Assembly (NCBI GenBank): GCA_964618785.1
Contig: CAZUCY010000001.1
Coordinates: 72,345-136,344 of the forward strand
From: FEN-1297 sp964618785
GTDB lineage: Bacteria > Bacteroidota > Ignavibacteria > Ignavibacteriales > Ignavibacteriaceae
Direction of reading: 5' to 3'
Length of the DNA stretch: 64,000 bases
Shown: one piece after another, positions 9,636 to 18,907 of the stretch
Layout: each line of letters begins with the position of its first letter
Numbering within the stretch: the first letter of the stretch is position 1
The notes under the pieces: model-generated
Databases searched by the model: none
Told to the model about the DNA's origin: nothing
The model's input: the letters and a program-made list of their open reading frames with translations, nothing else
Translations under genes and position numbers: made by a program

Positions 9636-11558
9636 ATGAAAATTGAAAAAATTATATCTATTCTTTTATTCTTTTATTCTGCCTTCAATCTGTCAGCTCA
9701 GCCAAAGAATACTCTGGAAACGGGAAATGTGAAAGAAAATCCTGCCATATCATTCCCGGTCATTCAAGATAAGTTTTTATTAAATAATGACGGAACCACC
9801 CGTCTGCAGGGATATTTGGGAAATAAAATTGATCTTTGCATAACAAATCGTATTAAAGCTCAAAATGAGGATTACCTTGTAGAGCCTTTCCGGCATCGGG
9901 AAGAAATAAAAAATTGGCAGACGGAGTTTTGGGGAAAATGGATCTGTTCAGCTGCCGGAGCATACAGATATACGCACGATCCCGAACTTCTAAAAATAAT
10001 TAAGAATTCTGCCCTCTCTTTAATGAACGCCCAGACCAATGACGGCTATATAGGCAATTATGCCGATAGCTCTCATCTGGAAGGCTGGGATATATGGGGT
10101 AGAAAATATACACTGCTCGGTTTGTTGAATTGTTACGATGTCTGCAATGATAAAAATATTTTGCATGCTGCTGTCCGTTTAGCCGACCATCTCCTTAGTG
10201 AAGTTGGCACGGGCAAAAGAAATATTGTTAAGACCGGAAGTTACCGCGGAATGGCGAGCTGCTCCGTGCTTGAACCGGTTGTTTTGTTATATAGACAAAC
10301 CGGAGAAAAACGTTTTCTTAATTTCGCTGAATATATCGTTAGCATGTGGGAATCTCCCGGTGGTCCGCAGTTGATAAGTAAGGCGCTTGCCGGAATCGAT
10401 GTTGCTGAACGGTTCCCTCATCCGCCTTCATGGAATTCTTGGGAGAACGGACAGAAAGCCTATGAAATGATGTCTTGCTACGACGGTCTGCTTGAATTGT
10501 ACCGCGTAACTGGCAATCCTTCATATCTGGAAGCCGTTGAGAAAACTGTAGAAAATATTATCCGGACTGAAATAAATATCGCCGGTTCTGGTGCTTCGCT
10601 TGAATGTTGGTTTCACGGACGGCAGAATCAGATTTTTCCTTCATATTGTATGATGGAAACATGTGTAACAATGACGTGGATGAAGCTTTGTAATAATCTT
10701 CTCAGGTTAACCGGCAAACCAATTTATGCCGACCAGATTGAAAAGAGTGCTTATAATGCGCTGCTTGCTTCAATGAAGCCTGACGGTTCAACTTTTGCCA
10801 AATATACTCCGCTTGAGGGTTTTAAAAATATCGATGAAGGTCAATGTGGAATGAACATCAACTGCTGCGTAGCAAATGGACCCAGGGCATTAGTAATGTT
10901 ACCCGGTTTTGCAGTAATGAAAAATGACAATGGAATTGTTGTAAACCTGTATTGTCAGTCTGAAACAAGGATTCCGGTTGATCGGAATAATCTTGTAACA
11001 TTGCGGCAAATTACAGATTACCCCGTTTCGGATTCAATTACTATTGAACTCTCAGTTCAAAAAGATGTAGTATTCTCTCTTGCTTTGCGCATTCCCGCCT
11101 GGTCAATTGTAAATACTTTGTCAATTAACGGTGAACCGTTGAATAATATTGATGCCGGTAAATACAAGGTAATTAGAAGAAAGTGGAAAAATGGAGACAT
11201 AATTAATCTTAAGTTGGATATGCATTGCCGGATTGAAAAACTTGATCATCACTATGCTTTAGTGCGCGGTCCCATTGTCTTTGCTCGTGATTCGCGTGCC
11301 GGTGATGGATACGTTGATGAAACTTCCGAAACTCAATTGACGGACGGCCCTATTGTATTAGTAACTGATGATGCAAAACCGCAAAATGTGTGGATGTCTT
11401 TTATTGCTCCGTTAACATTAGGAAGCGATAGAGAGAATAAAGATAAAAATAAGTTAATTCATTTTTATGATTTCGCTTCTGCGGGAAATTCTTGGTGCAA
11501 TTCCGATCGTTATAAAGTATGGCAGACGGAAACCATTGATGTTAGAAAGGAACATTAA
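9636..11558 (+). CDS. GH127-type beta-L-arabinofuranosidase (DUF1680)
   Basis: Exo-beta-L-arabinofuranosidase-like enzyme of the DUF1680 clan (GH127 and relatives), acting on beta-L-Araf in extensin-type or pectic side chains. Signal peptide about 1-21 (ending NLSAQP). The (alpha/alpha)6 barrel covers about 50-430 and a C-terminal beta-sandwich follows. The characteristic zinc/cysteine active site is visible: Glu341-Thr-Cys343 (MMETCVTMTW) and Cys410-Cys411 (MNINCCVANGPR). These correspond to the Glu338, Cys340, Cys417 and Cys418 set described for the founding GH127 enzyme HypBA1. The 640-residue length is usual. It directly follows the GH28 remnant. A sister family (GH142, GH146) cannot be excluded without alignment. 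Confidence 0.87.
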   Translation: MKIEKIISILLFFYSAFNLSAQPKNTLETGNVKENPAISFPVIQDKFLLNNDGTTRLQGYLGNKIDLCITNRIKAQNEDYLVEPFRHREEIKNWQTEFWGKWICSAAGAYRYTHDPELLKIIKNSALSLMNAQTNDGYIGNYADSSHLEGWDIWGRKYTLLGLLNCYDVCNDKNILHAAVRLADHLLSEVGTGKRNIVKTGSYRGMASCSVLEPVVLLYRQTGEKRFLNFAEYIVSMWESPGGPQLISKALAGIDVAERFPHPPSWNSWENGQKAYEMMSCYDGLLELYRVTGNPSYLEAVEKTVENIIRTEINIAGSGASLECWFHGRQNQIFPSYCMMETCVTMTWMKLCNNLLRLTGKPIYADQIEKSAYNALLASMKPDGSTFAKYTPLEGFKNIDEGQCGMNINCCVANGPRALVMLPGFAVMKNDNGIVVNLYCQSETRIPVDRNNLVTLRQITDYPVSDSITIELSVQKDVVFSLALRIPAWSIVNTLSINGEPLNNIDAGKYKVIRRKWKNGDIINLKLDMHCRIEKLDHHYALVRGPIVFARDSRAGDGYVDETSETQLTDGPIVLVTDDAKPQNVWMSFIAPLTLGSDRENKDKNKLIHFYDFASAGNSWCNSDRYKVWQTETIDVRKEH

Positions 11559-11575
11559 CTACTGCTAAATTAAAT

Positions 11576-11622
11576 CTTTGCGCTCTCCTTGCCTCTGTAA
11601 GAGAAAAATGTCCCTTGCAAAG
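11576..11622. repeat. Inverted-end element CTTTGC/GCAAAG
   Basis: After the GH127-type gene, CTTTGC and GCAAAG bracket 47 bp rich in 'CTCT/AGAG' (CTTTGCGCTCTCCTTGCC at the left). A related, longer bracket (CTTTGTGCGCTCT ... AGAGTGCAAAG) lies at 63345-63484 after glpF. It may be a short dispersed repeat or a weak terminator; there is no T-run. Confidence 0.3.
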
Positions 11623-11682
11623 ATGAAAAGTCCGCAGAGAATAATGAAGAATAAATTACCTTGAAAATATATGAAGTTCTAA

Positions 11683-13044
11683 ATGAACAATAAAAGTTTT
11701 ATCAAATCATTCATAATCATTTTCCTTTTTATATGTTTTTGTTTGGCGGCGCAAACTGACAATGCAGTCAAACCTCAAAGTGAAAACTGGGCGCCCAATA
11801 CGAAAAATGCCGTTGATAATCTGATTATGGAAAACGCCGGCAAGAAAGGCGCTTATGCAGTATTTAATTGGGAAAATACTTCAATATATGCCGACGTTCA
11901 GGATAATTTGTTTATCTATCAGATCGATCAACTCGCTTTTAAAATGACGCCGGAAGAGTTCAAATATTCTTTTTTACATTATACCGATACGGGATATAAA
12001 TATAATCTTCAAATATCCTCGGAAAATTTTTCTCCTAAATATAGAAATGTTAACGGTAAGTCTATAAACATTAGCTTAATTGCTGAAGACTGTTATGACG
12101 ATTATAAATTCTTTTACGAAAACTACCGGGGAATGAATCCGAATTCTGCTGGAAATATCTCTCTCGAAAAATTAAGAGAGACGAATCAATTCAGGGACTT
12201 TAATGCAAAGATGTGGTTTACGTACGCCGCTCTTGAAAATACCTTTTCGCCTAATGTTGCTAATACCTGGATTATGTACGTGAGTTATCCCGGCTTTTCT
12301 TCTTTGGAAGTCAGGAACATGGTTAGGAAAGCTGTTAATATTGGTATTAAAAGGAATAATAAAAAAGTTTATTTTGACAGTCCGGTGGAATTGCCCGGCA
12401 AAACCGGTGTTGTAAGTAATTCGGCTATAGGCAATTATTTTGTAAATAAAATTCGCCCTATCCCTGAAATCGGCTTGTTGTTTAAAAAATTGGAAAGAAA
12501 TAAAATTCCCGTTTATATTAGTACTTCATCTATGCAGGATATAATTGAAGCTGTCGCAACCTATCCGGCTTTTGGATACAATCTTCAGGGAAATAGAGTT
12601 TTAGGATTAAGACTTAAGAAAGATAACTCAGGTAAATTCATTTCACTTTGCAATACTTCTGACGGATATGCGATAAACAGCATGGAAGGAAAGGCTTATA
12701 ACATCAATATTATTCTTGTGAACAGGTACAATGCGAACCCTATCATGATAGCTGGCAGTAGCCAGGGAGATTATTATATGATCGCTCAGTTTTCCGGGTT
12801 AAATGGTGTCGCAATGTTAAACAAATATAAGCCTGTTCAGTTGATCCTCGTTATTAACCGTTTGAAGGGCAAAATGATTGGGGAAATTTGCAAAATTGCC
12901 GCCGGGCAGCTCTTCGGAAAAAAAACCGGTTCTTCTGTGGTTGTTCTGCAAGGTCGCGATGAAAATTCCGGGGCTTGGATACCGACCGAGAAAACTCTGA
13001 AATTTGGCTCGTTTGGTCTGGATAAATTAAAACTGCTTCCTTAA
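11683..13044 (+). CDS. Secreted HAD-fold phosphatase-like protein with lost nucleophile (probable pseudoenzyme)
   Basis: 453-residue protein with a signal peptide (about 1-24, ending CLAAQT). It resembles the exported HAD-superfamily phosphoserine/phosphorylcholine phosphatase-like family: NWAPNTKNAVDNLI near the start, then a 'KKGAYAVFNWENTSIYADVQ' block, 'VYISTSSMQDIIEAVATYP' as HAD motif II, and AGSSQGDYYM as motif IV. In active relatives the first block is DWDNT. Here the nucleophile Asp is Asn62 and the second Asp is Glu64, and the first Asp of the GDSxGD motif is Ser359 while Asp363 remains. Phosphotransfer through an aspartyl-phosphate should therefore be impossible. The frame is intact with no stops, so it may have become a binding protein. 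The HAD assignment is from motifs only. Confidence 0.72.
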   Translation: MNNKSFIKSFIIIFLFICFCLAAQTDNAVKPQSENWAPNTKNAVDNLIMENAGKKGAYAVFNWENTSIYADVQDNLFIYQIDQLAFKMTPEEFKYSFLHYTDTGYKYNLQISSENFSPKYRNVNGKSINISLIAEDCYDDYKFFYENYRGMNPNSAGNISLEKLRETNQFRDFNAKMWFTYAALENTFSPNVANTWIMYVSYPGFSSLEVRNMVRKAVNIGIKRNNKKVYFDSPVELPGKTGVVSNSAIGNYFVNKIRPIPEIGLLFKKLERNKIPVYISTSSMQDIIEAVATYPAFGYNLQGNRVLGLRLKKDNSGKFISLCNTSDGYAINSMEGKAYNINIILVNRYNANPIMIAGSSQGDYYMIAQFSGLNGVAMLNKYKPVQLILVINRLKGKMIGEICKIAAGQLFGKKTGSSVVVLQGRDENSGAWIPTEKTLKFGSFGLDKLKLLP

Positions 13045-13089
13045 TCTTTTGTCGGATCATTAGCGCAGGATTTTAAACATATACCAATA

Positions 13090-13111
13090 ATTTAAACGTA
13101 AAGACAAGTTT
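13090..13111 (+). promoter_or_regulatory. Conserved AT-rich upstream motif, copy before the GH2 gene
   Basis: Reads ATTTAAACGTAAAGACAAGT then TT, in the 483-bp spacer before the GH2 gene, 416 bp from its start. It matches the copies at 8183 and 59415 nearly base for base. Confidence 0.4.
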
Positions 13112-13157
13112 TTTTGATCTATGGGATTTAATTTTATTAAGCTATAAATTGTTTCTT

Positions 13158-13391
13158 ATGCATATCGCCAATGAAAAAATCTTTTTACCAGTCTTCCTGT
13201 TTTTTTACTCCCGTTTCATTGATGTATGTCCGGGAAATCATGTTGATGATTTATAATCTCCGGTTTTAAGAATCAATAAAGAAGTGTATAATTCAAGAAA
13301 AATAAGTCTCAGCATATCTTTTGGTCCGGAAGGAATATCCTGTTATTTTGATGTAGGTAATCACTCGAAAAAAAATACAAGGATTTTATAA
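13158..13391 (+). pseudogene. Small secreted-protein-like fossil with internal stop
   Basis: One reading frame of 78 codons from an ATG. It begins like a signal peptide (MHIANEKIFLPVFLFFYSRF), meets an in-frame TAA after 32 codons, and continues in the same frame with SPVLRINKEVYNSRKISLSI then SFGPEGISCYFDVGNHSKK to a TAA. The second half weakly resembles the start of Fn3-associated/chitobiase C-terminal domains. It may be a dead gene remnant in the GH2 upstream spacer. Chance cannot be ruled out without a search. Confidence 0.3.
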
Positions 13392-13527
13392 GCAGGGAGT
13401 ATATTTATTATTTTTATGACCGGAAGTTAAAATCATATTTTTAGATCGGTGGGAAATGAAAGAGAAACGTTATAAAATCGTTTTAATTAATACTTATTAG
13501 GTAATTTTAAAATCAGTCGGGAATAAA

Positions 13528-16500
13528 ATGAAAGTTATGGCTTGTGATATTATATCTGGACAAAGTAGAATAAAAAATTCTTTGCATAATCCGGTAATTA
13601 AGTTTTTACTTTTTTCCCTCTTGTTTTATTCAATTAATCCTGTCTTTGCCGCAAACGAAAAATATATCTATCCGGTTAGAAAGGGAGAATGGGCTAAATC
13701 TTTAAACGGCATTTGGAAATTTAAATATATTCCTTCCTTAAATACGGGTAGTGATTCAATATTCTACCGCCAGGACTTTGATGTATCTCATTGGGATTCT
13801 ATTGTTGTCCCCGGCGATTGGGATATGCAGGGGTTTGGAGAAATGACTTACGAAAGCGTTAAAGATGGAACCGGCTTATATATTACCCATTTCAAATTAC
13901 CCAAAGAATGGAATGAAAGACAAACTTATATTTTATTCGATGGTGCTTCGTTCACTATTAAAGTATATGTTAACGGAAAATACGTCGGTTATTGGGCAAG
14001 CGCTTATAATCAAGTTCTGTTTGATATTTCAAAATATTTGGAAAAAGATGGTGAAAACATTCTTGCTGTTGAAGTTACTTCCGGTGGTAAAGGATCTGAC
14101 TTCGATTTACACGATGCATGGGCGTTTTACGGGATATTCAGAAATGTAAATTTGTTCTCTGTTCCGCAGATTCATTTTAAAGATTATACTTTTAACACCG
14201 CCCTTGATGAAGAAAAGAATGCGCATGTATCTATTTCGGCTATTATTGAATGTCCTTATAATATGAAAAATATTAAGCTGATTGGTCAGCTCGTTTCTTC
14301 GGAGGGTAAAACGCAAAAGGATTTTTCAATTCTTTTAAAATCTAAAAATGAAAAAAATGAAATTTCCGGAACAGTTAACCTGGATATTAAAAGCCCCGAA
14401 CTATGGACGGCTGAAACTCCTTATCTGTACACTCTTACACTCCGGCTTTTTAATGATGAGAAAGAAGAACAATCTATAACCGAAAAAGTCGGCCTGCGGC
14501 AGATCACGATAAAAAATGCACAGCTTTTGTTGAATGGTACACCGGTTAAACTGAGAGGCATTGACATTCACCAGACTTCCCCGGATCTTGGCAATGCCTT
14601 TGACGATGAGTATTTGTTTCGTGATTTTGATTTGCTAAAAAAGGCGAATATAAACTTTGTACGAACTTCGCACTATCCGCCTCATCCGCGTTTTACGGAG
14701 ATTTGTGACTCTGCTGGTTTTTATGTCATGGAAGAAGTGCCTTTCGGCGGCGGCAAATCGCATCTTAGAGATACTTCATATCAAAGCATACTCTATACAC
14801 GTGCTTATGCTACTTTAAATAGAGATAAAAACCGACCAAGCATAATTGTTTGGAGTATAGGAAACGAAAACCAGGTTACTCCATTAACAGAAAATACTGC
14901 TAAGTATGTTAAGAGACTGGATTCTTCGCGTCCAATTTGTTTTCCTGAAACGGCAGTTTACTTCCGCGCAAAACATGATGCTATTCCGGATTTTGTAGAT
15001 ATCTATGCCCCTCATTATCCTGTTCCATCGGAACTGGAAGAATATGAAAAGGAACTACACCGACCGATAATTGTTACGGAATATGCACATACGCTGGGCT
15101 TGGATTTTGACATGATGCAGAATCTTTGGGATGTTATGTATAAAAGCAAAACAGTGGCGGGCGGAGGCGTTTGGGATTTTGTCGATCAGGGTATTCTAAA
15201 AAAATCAAAATTTCCGGTAGATAAAAACCTTTTTACAAACAATGTTTGGATTGATAAATATAATTACTACGATGCTGACAGCAATAAAGGTACCGATGGA
15301 ATTCTTTATGCTAATAGAGTTCCGCAGCCGGATTATTTCGAAGTGCAAAATGTTTACGCGCCCGTGCGTGTGAAAATTGATTCGTGCAATGTTACTGCCG
15401 GAAAACAATTAATTACCATCCCTGTTGAAAACAGGTATGATTTTACAAATTTGTCCGAAATTAAAACTGTATGTAGTCTTTACCACAATAATGATTTATT
15501 GGAAGAACAAAACCTTAATCTTAATATCGCGCCTCACTCAGTAGATAATATATCGCTGACGATCAAACTGCCGCAAGAACTCGATAACGATTATTACTTT
15601 CTTAAATTCAATTTTTACGATAAAAAAGGTCTTCATATAAAAGAAAATGTTGTGCGTTTAATGACGGGTAATTCATTTCCCGGCTGGAAAAAAGAGATTA
15701 CAGAGGGAAGAAGCAATCTAAAAATATCCGGTGACGATAAAAAATTAACTGTTAAAAGAGATAACCTTTCTTTCGAATTCAATAAAACAAACGGGATGAT
15801 AAATTTTGCATCACTTCAACAGAACATGAATTTGATTGAAGAAGGTTTATTCTTACGGGTCGGAAGAAAAGCTACCATGTCTTCGGAATCATTTTTAACA
15901 AGGCGCCCTGAATATGCCAATTACACATGGCCGCCTTATCTTAAAAATCCTGAAATCTTATCTGAACAAATTTCCGAATATGAAGATTCAATCAAGATAA
16001 CTGAAAAACTAAGGTTCAAACGCGAAAATATGGAAGGGCAGTTTGTTGAAGGGACTATTACTTTTACTTTGGATGTGCATGGTTGGATTGATGTTGAATA
16101 CAATTTTAATCCCATTAACTGTACCGGCGCATTTTTAGAAGCCGGAATATGTTTTATTATTCCAAAGGAATTGACTCAAATGCGGTGGGCGGGGTTCGGA
16201 CCCTATCCTTCTTATCCCGATAAAGATATGCTTGATTCATTCGGAATATTCCAGAAAGCCAGTGAAGATCTTTATTACCAGGGTAATAGAGAGAAAGTAG
16301 ATTTAGCTTTATTTACAAACAAAACAGGGGACGGTTTGCTTGTCCTAAGCGGGGGCAATGACATTGCAGTTGAAAATGTTCCCGGGGGTATATTGGTCTG
16401 TCACAATGCGCTTGTATCAAGCAGGTTCTGCAAGTTTGTAAAACCGCTTCATGAAATAAGCGCTGCGAACACTAAGGAAATCAAAGGAAAATTTTCTTTA

Positions 16501-16608
16501 CATGCCGTTGATGGGAATGAATGGAATGGATTTATTTATAATGTCTTCGGCAGCCCATTGAAAAATGTCGAACCGTTCAAACCGTTTTATCACAGCTATG
16601 ATCAATAA
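13528..16608 (+). CDS. GH2 beta-galactosidase-like glycoside hydrolase
   Basis: Large secreted GH2 enzyme (1026 residues) that removes a beta-linked sugar, most often galactose. A signal peptide follows a long n-region (hydrophobic core about 24-42, ending VFAANE). Domains in order: jelly-roll sugar-binding (about 60-215), immunoglobulin-like (about 220-330), TIM barrel (about 335-620), a second Ig-like domain, and a Bgal_small_N-type beta domain (about 740-1010, with WAGFGPYPSYPD). The acid/base is Glu447 in VWSIGNENQV and the nucleophile is Glu518 in IIVTEYAHTLG, so the active site is intact. The small-chain-like domain favours beta-galactosidase over glucuronidase or mannosidase. It is followed by a convergent gene at 16683. 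Confidence 0.92.
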   Translation: MKVMACDIISGQSRIKNSLHNPVIKFLLFSLLFYSINPVFAANEKYIYPVRKGEWAKSLNGIWKFKYIPSLNTGSDSIFYRQDFDVSHWDSIVVPGDWDMQGFGEMTYESVKDGTGLYITHFKLPKEWNERQTYILFDGASFTIKVYVNGKYVGYWASAYNQVLFDISKYLEKDGENILAVEVTSGGKGSDFDLHDAWAFYGIFRNVNLFSVPQIHFKDYTFNTALDEEKNAHVSISAIIECPYNMKNIKLIGQLVSSEGKTQKDFSILLKSKNEKNEISGTVNLDIKSPELWTAETPYLYTLTLRLFNDEKEEQSITEKVGLRQITIKNAQLLLNGTPVKLRGIDIHQTSPDLGNAFDDEYLFRDFDLLKKANINFVRTSHYPPHPRFTEICDSAGFYVMEEVPFGGGKSHLRDTSYQSILYTRAYATLNRDKNRPSIIVWSIGNENQVTPLTENTAKYVKRLDSSRPICFPETAVYFRAKHDAIPDFVDIYAPHYPVPSELEEYEKELHRPIIVTEYAHTLGLDFDMMQNLWDVMYKSKTVAGGGVWDFVDQGILKKSKFPVDKNLFTNNVWIDKYNYYDADSNKGTDGILYANRVPQPDYFEVQNVYAPVRVKIDSCNVTAGKQLITIPVENRYDFTNLSEIKTVCSLYHNNDLLEEQNLNLNIAPHSVDNISLTIKLPQELDNDYYFLKFNFYDKKGLHIKENVVRLMTGNSFPGWKKEITEGRSNLKISGDDKKLTVKRDNLSFEFNKTNGMINFASLQQNMNLIEEGLFLRVGRKATMSSESFLTRRPEYANYTWPPYLKNPEILSEQISEYEDSIKITEKLRFKRENMEGQFVEGTITFTLDVHGWIDVEYNFNPINCTGAFLEAGICFIIPKELTQMRWAGFGPYPSYPDKDMLDSFGIFQKASEDLYYQGNREKVDLALFTNKTGDGLLVLSGGNDIAVENVPGGILVCHNALVSSRFCKFVKPLHEISAANTKEIKGKFSLHAVDGNEWNGFIYNVFGSPLKNVEPFKPFYHSYDQ

Positions 16609-16682
16609 GCGGTAAATATATCTGCTTGCTGTATTTGAATGGATAAAATTTTTATGTCTAAGTGAAGAAAGAAAGAAGTCTT

Positions 16683-18617
16683 TCAATTATATTCTCTCTT
16701 CATTGTGCTGAATTCCAAATGCAGGAATTTCTTGTTGTATCTGAAATCGAGCGAATCCGGTTTAAATTTTGCTTTAATGTATGGTGAATCGTAACGTTCG
16801 TATTCGGTTTTAACGCTCGAGCCATTAATACAAAAATTACCGCAGTATTTTAGCTTAAGTTCTTTCCCTTTGGAATTATAAGTAAGAATAAGGTTATTCT
16901 CATCGAAAATAACTTTATTCCCCGTAATTCGATTGCAAAAATTATTAAATGATACGTCTTGATCTTCAGCTCCGGATTCAATAATCCAGAATACTCTTCT
17001 CCCTTGCTGAATTAAATCGTCCGAAGAATTATTCACGTAGTAAAAATTATTTTTGCCGATCAATGCGCAGTATGTTTTTCCTTTTTTCCCAAAAGCATAT
17101 TTGCCTGCGATTTTAACCGAGTCAAATTTCTCTTTGGGAAAATATGCATGTGTGAAATCAAGCATAGCCATTTCCATTATCCCTTTTTTAACCGGGAGAT
17201 CGTAAATAGATAGACTAATGGAACTATCTTGCACAACGTGCGGAAGCCTTCCGTATCCTACCCAATAGTTCGGAGAGTCGTGAAAATTGCCTTTTGGAAG
17301 GGCAGGATGATTATGAAAAATACTGAAAAAATTTTTGATGTTCATTCCTGCAACATGAATCTGGTTTGCAAAATTGCCCGGGAAATAATTTTGGACAGAA
17401 TACAGAGAATAATTTTTTGTTTTATATGTATAAGTATTTGCTTGCTGAATTGCCGTTCCGTTTGATTGCGGATTTAAAGACTGAACTAAAAAAGGTTCTA
17501 ATTGAAAAATACGTAATAAAGTAAAATCTAAATATTTGAATCCGGCTAAAAATTCGTTCGAAAACATGTTGTCTTTCCGGATGTAGGTCAGAGAGTTCCT
17601 TACAATTTCTGGATCGGAAAATGCTTCCATCCCCCACTGCATCATTATGCTTCTGTTATCTGTCCCATAATATTCTTCTGCCTTAAGTTGGGAAATATTT
17701 AATCCATTACATTGTTTAATTACTACATTCGAAGTGTCTTTTCCAATCTCAAGTAAGACCTGAGGTATCCGGTATTTTTTGCTGGTTAAGAATCCATAAT
17801 TAATAGAAATATTTTGCTTTGTGCTCTGTGTTTTATTCCATAAAAAATTAGTTATTTTGGTCAAACTTAATTTGGTGCCTCCTTTACGTCCACGTTCATA
17901 TGCTCTTCCGCTTACGGAAACAAACATGTTGCCTGACTTTTGTGAGGCAATATCATACATTAACAAATCCATAATAATTTCTGTCTTTTTAACTATTTCA
18001 TCGTTATGGGCATAATCGATAAGATTAATCATTCCGGCAATATCTTCATTGTAATATGTGTTTGAATAAAATTCGGAAAAACCGAACTTCCATCGCATTT
18101 CCAGCCAATCTTTTATTCTTTGTGCGGCTTTCGCCATATGTTCCTTACCGGATAGCCCGCTGTTTGCAAATATAGAGTCAGGATAAAGTTGACCCGCCAG
18201 GTATTCTGCCGATGCAAAAAGTATCTGATGGTTTTCACTCCAGTAGCACATTGAATTTTGCCCGGGCTCGTCCATCCAGTAACGGAAATTCAAAAGAGTC
18301 TTTTTAATTTTTAACATCGCACTGTCCGGAATTTTTCGCCGGAAGTCATAAATAATTCTTATTAATGTGGCGATTCGAAAATCGGAAACATCGTATTGCT
18401 TATCAATATATTCACAACTTCCGTTTAACCCTTCCCAGTTTATTTTATCCGTATCGTTTACAAGCTCAAAATAAATTTTGGAAACTTCCGGCAGGAATTC
18501 ATATGCAGGCAGCGATGGAATGGTCCTATAATTTGAAATTCTTACAAGATCAATTATAATTGATATAATTATTAAGCTTAAAAATAATAATGATAAATGT
18601 TTTATGCTGAATTTCAT
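16683..18617 (-). CDS. Secreted protein of unknown family, possible (alpha/alpha)-toroid polysaccharide-active enzyme
   Basis: I do not recognise the family. The 644 residues start with a membrane-like signal (about 8-26, LSLLFLSLIIISIIIDLV). The N-terminal half is helical with repeated aromatic/His motifs that look like an alpha/alpha toroid: MCYWSENHQILFASAEYLAG, YSNTYYNEDIAGMINLIDYA and VSGRAYERGRKGG. The C-terminal half is beta-rich (NYWVGYGRLPHVV, GKYAFGKKGKTYCALI). This toroid-plus-beta-sandwich order is what heparinase II/III-type and alginate-type lyases have, and the N-H and Y-E-R motifs could be catalytic, but no lyase signature is conclusive. It is divergent from the hybrid regulator at 18908 and convergent with the GH2. 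A role in the same glycan pathway is an inference from position. Confidence 0.7.
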   Translation of the reverse strand: MKFSIKHLSLLFLSLIIISIIIDLVRISNYRTIPSLPAYEFLPEVSKIYFELVNDTDKINWEGLNGSCEYIDKQYDVSDFRIATLIRIIYDFRRKIPDSAMLKIKKTLLNFRYWMDEPGQNSMCYWSENHQILFASAEYLAGQLYPDSIFANSGLSGKEHMAKAAQRIKDWLEMRWKFGFSEFYSNTYYNEDIAGMINLIDYAHNDEIVKKTEIIMDLLMYDIASQKSGNMFVSVSGRAYERGRKGGTKLSLTKITNFLWNKTQSTKQNISINYGFLTSKKYRIPQVLLEIGKDTSNVVIKQCNGLNISQLKAEEYYGTDNRSIMMQWGMEAFSDPEIVRNSLTYIRKDNMFSNEFLAGFKYLDFTLLRIFQLEPFLVQSLNPQSNGTAIQQANTYTYKTKNYSLYSVQNYFPGNFANQIHVAGMNIKNFFSIFHNHPALPKGNFHDSPNYWVGYGRLPHVVQDSSISLSIYDLPVKKGIMEMAMLDFTHAYFPKEKFDSVKIAGKYAFGKKGKTYCALIGKNNFYYVNNSSDDLIQQGRRVFWIIESGAEDQDVSFNNFCNRITGNKVIFDENNLILTYNSKGKELKLKYCGNFCINGSSVKTEYERYDSPYIKAKFKPDSLDFRYNKKFLHLEFSTMKREYN

Positions 18618-18907
18618 TAATTTTATTGGAGTTAAAAAAAATAACCAAATAGATTTAGTTGAATTAGTTGCGAAAGTAGATAACTATTTATTATATTTTA
18701 CTTAATAAATATGTATAGTTTTTATCGCTAAAAGCATGTCTGCTGGTTCAAAATATATGTCTATGCGTATATTATCTAAAGAATAAACAAAATAATTTCA
18801 AGCCCACATTCATGTAAATTGTTTAATCTGGAGTTGTCAATTTCTTGAAATCGCATTTTTTTAATTTAAGTTGTAAATTTCCGTTTGTTTCCGGTAAACA
18901 AAAAAAC

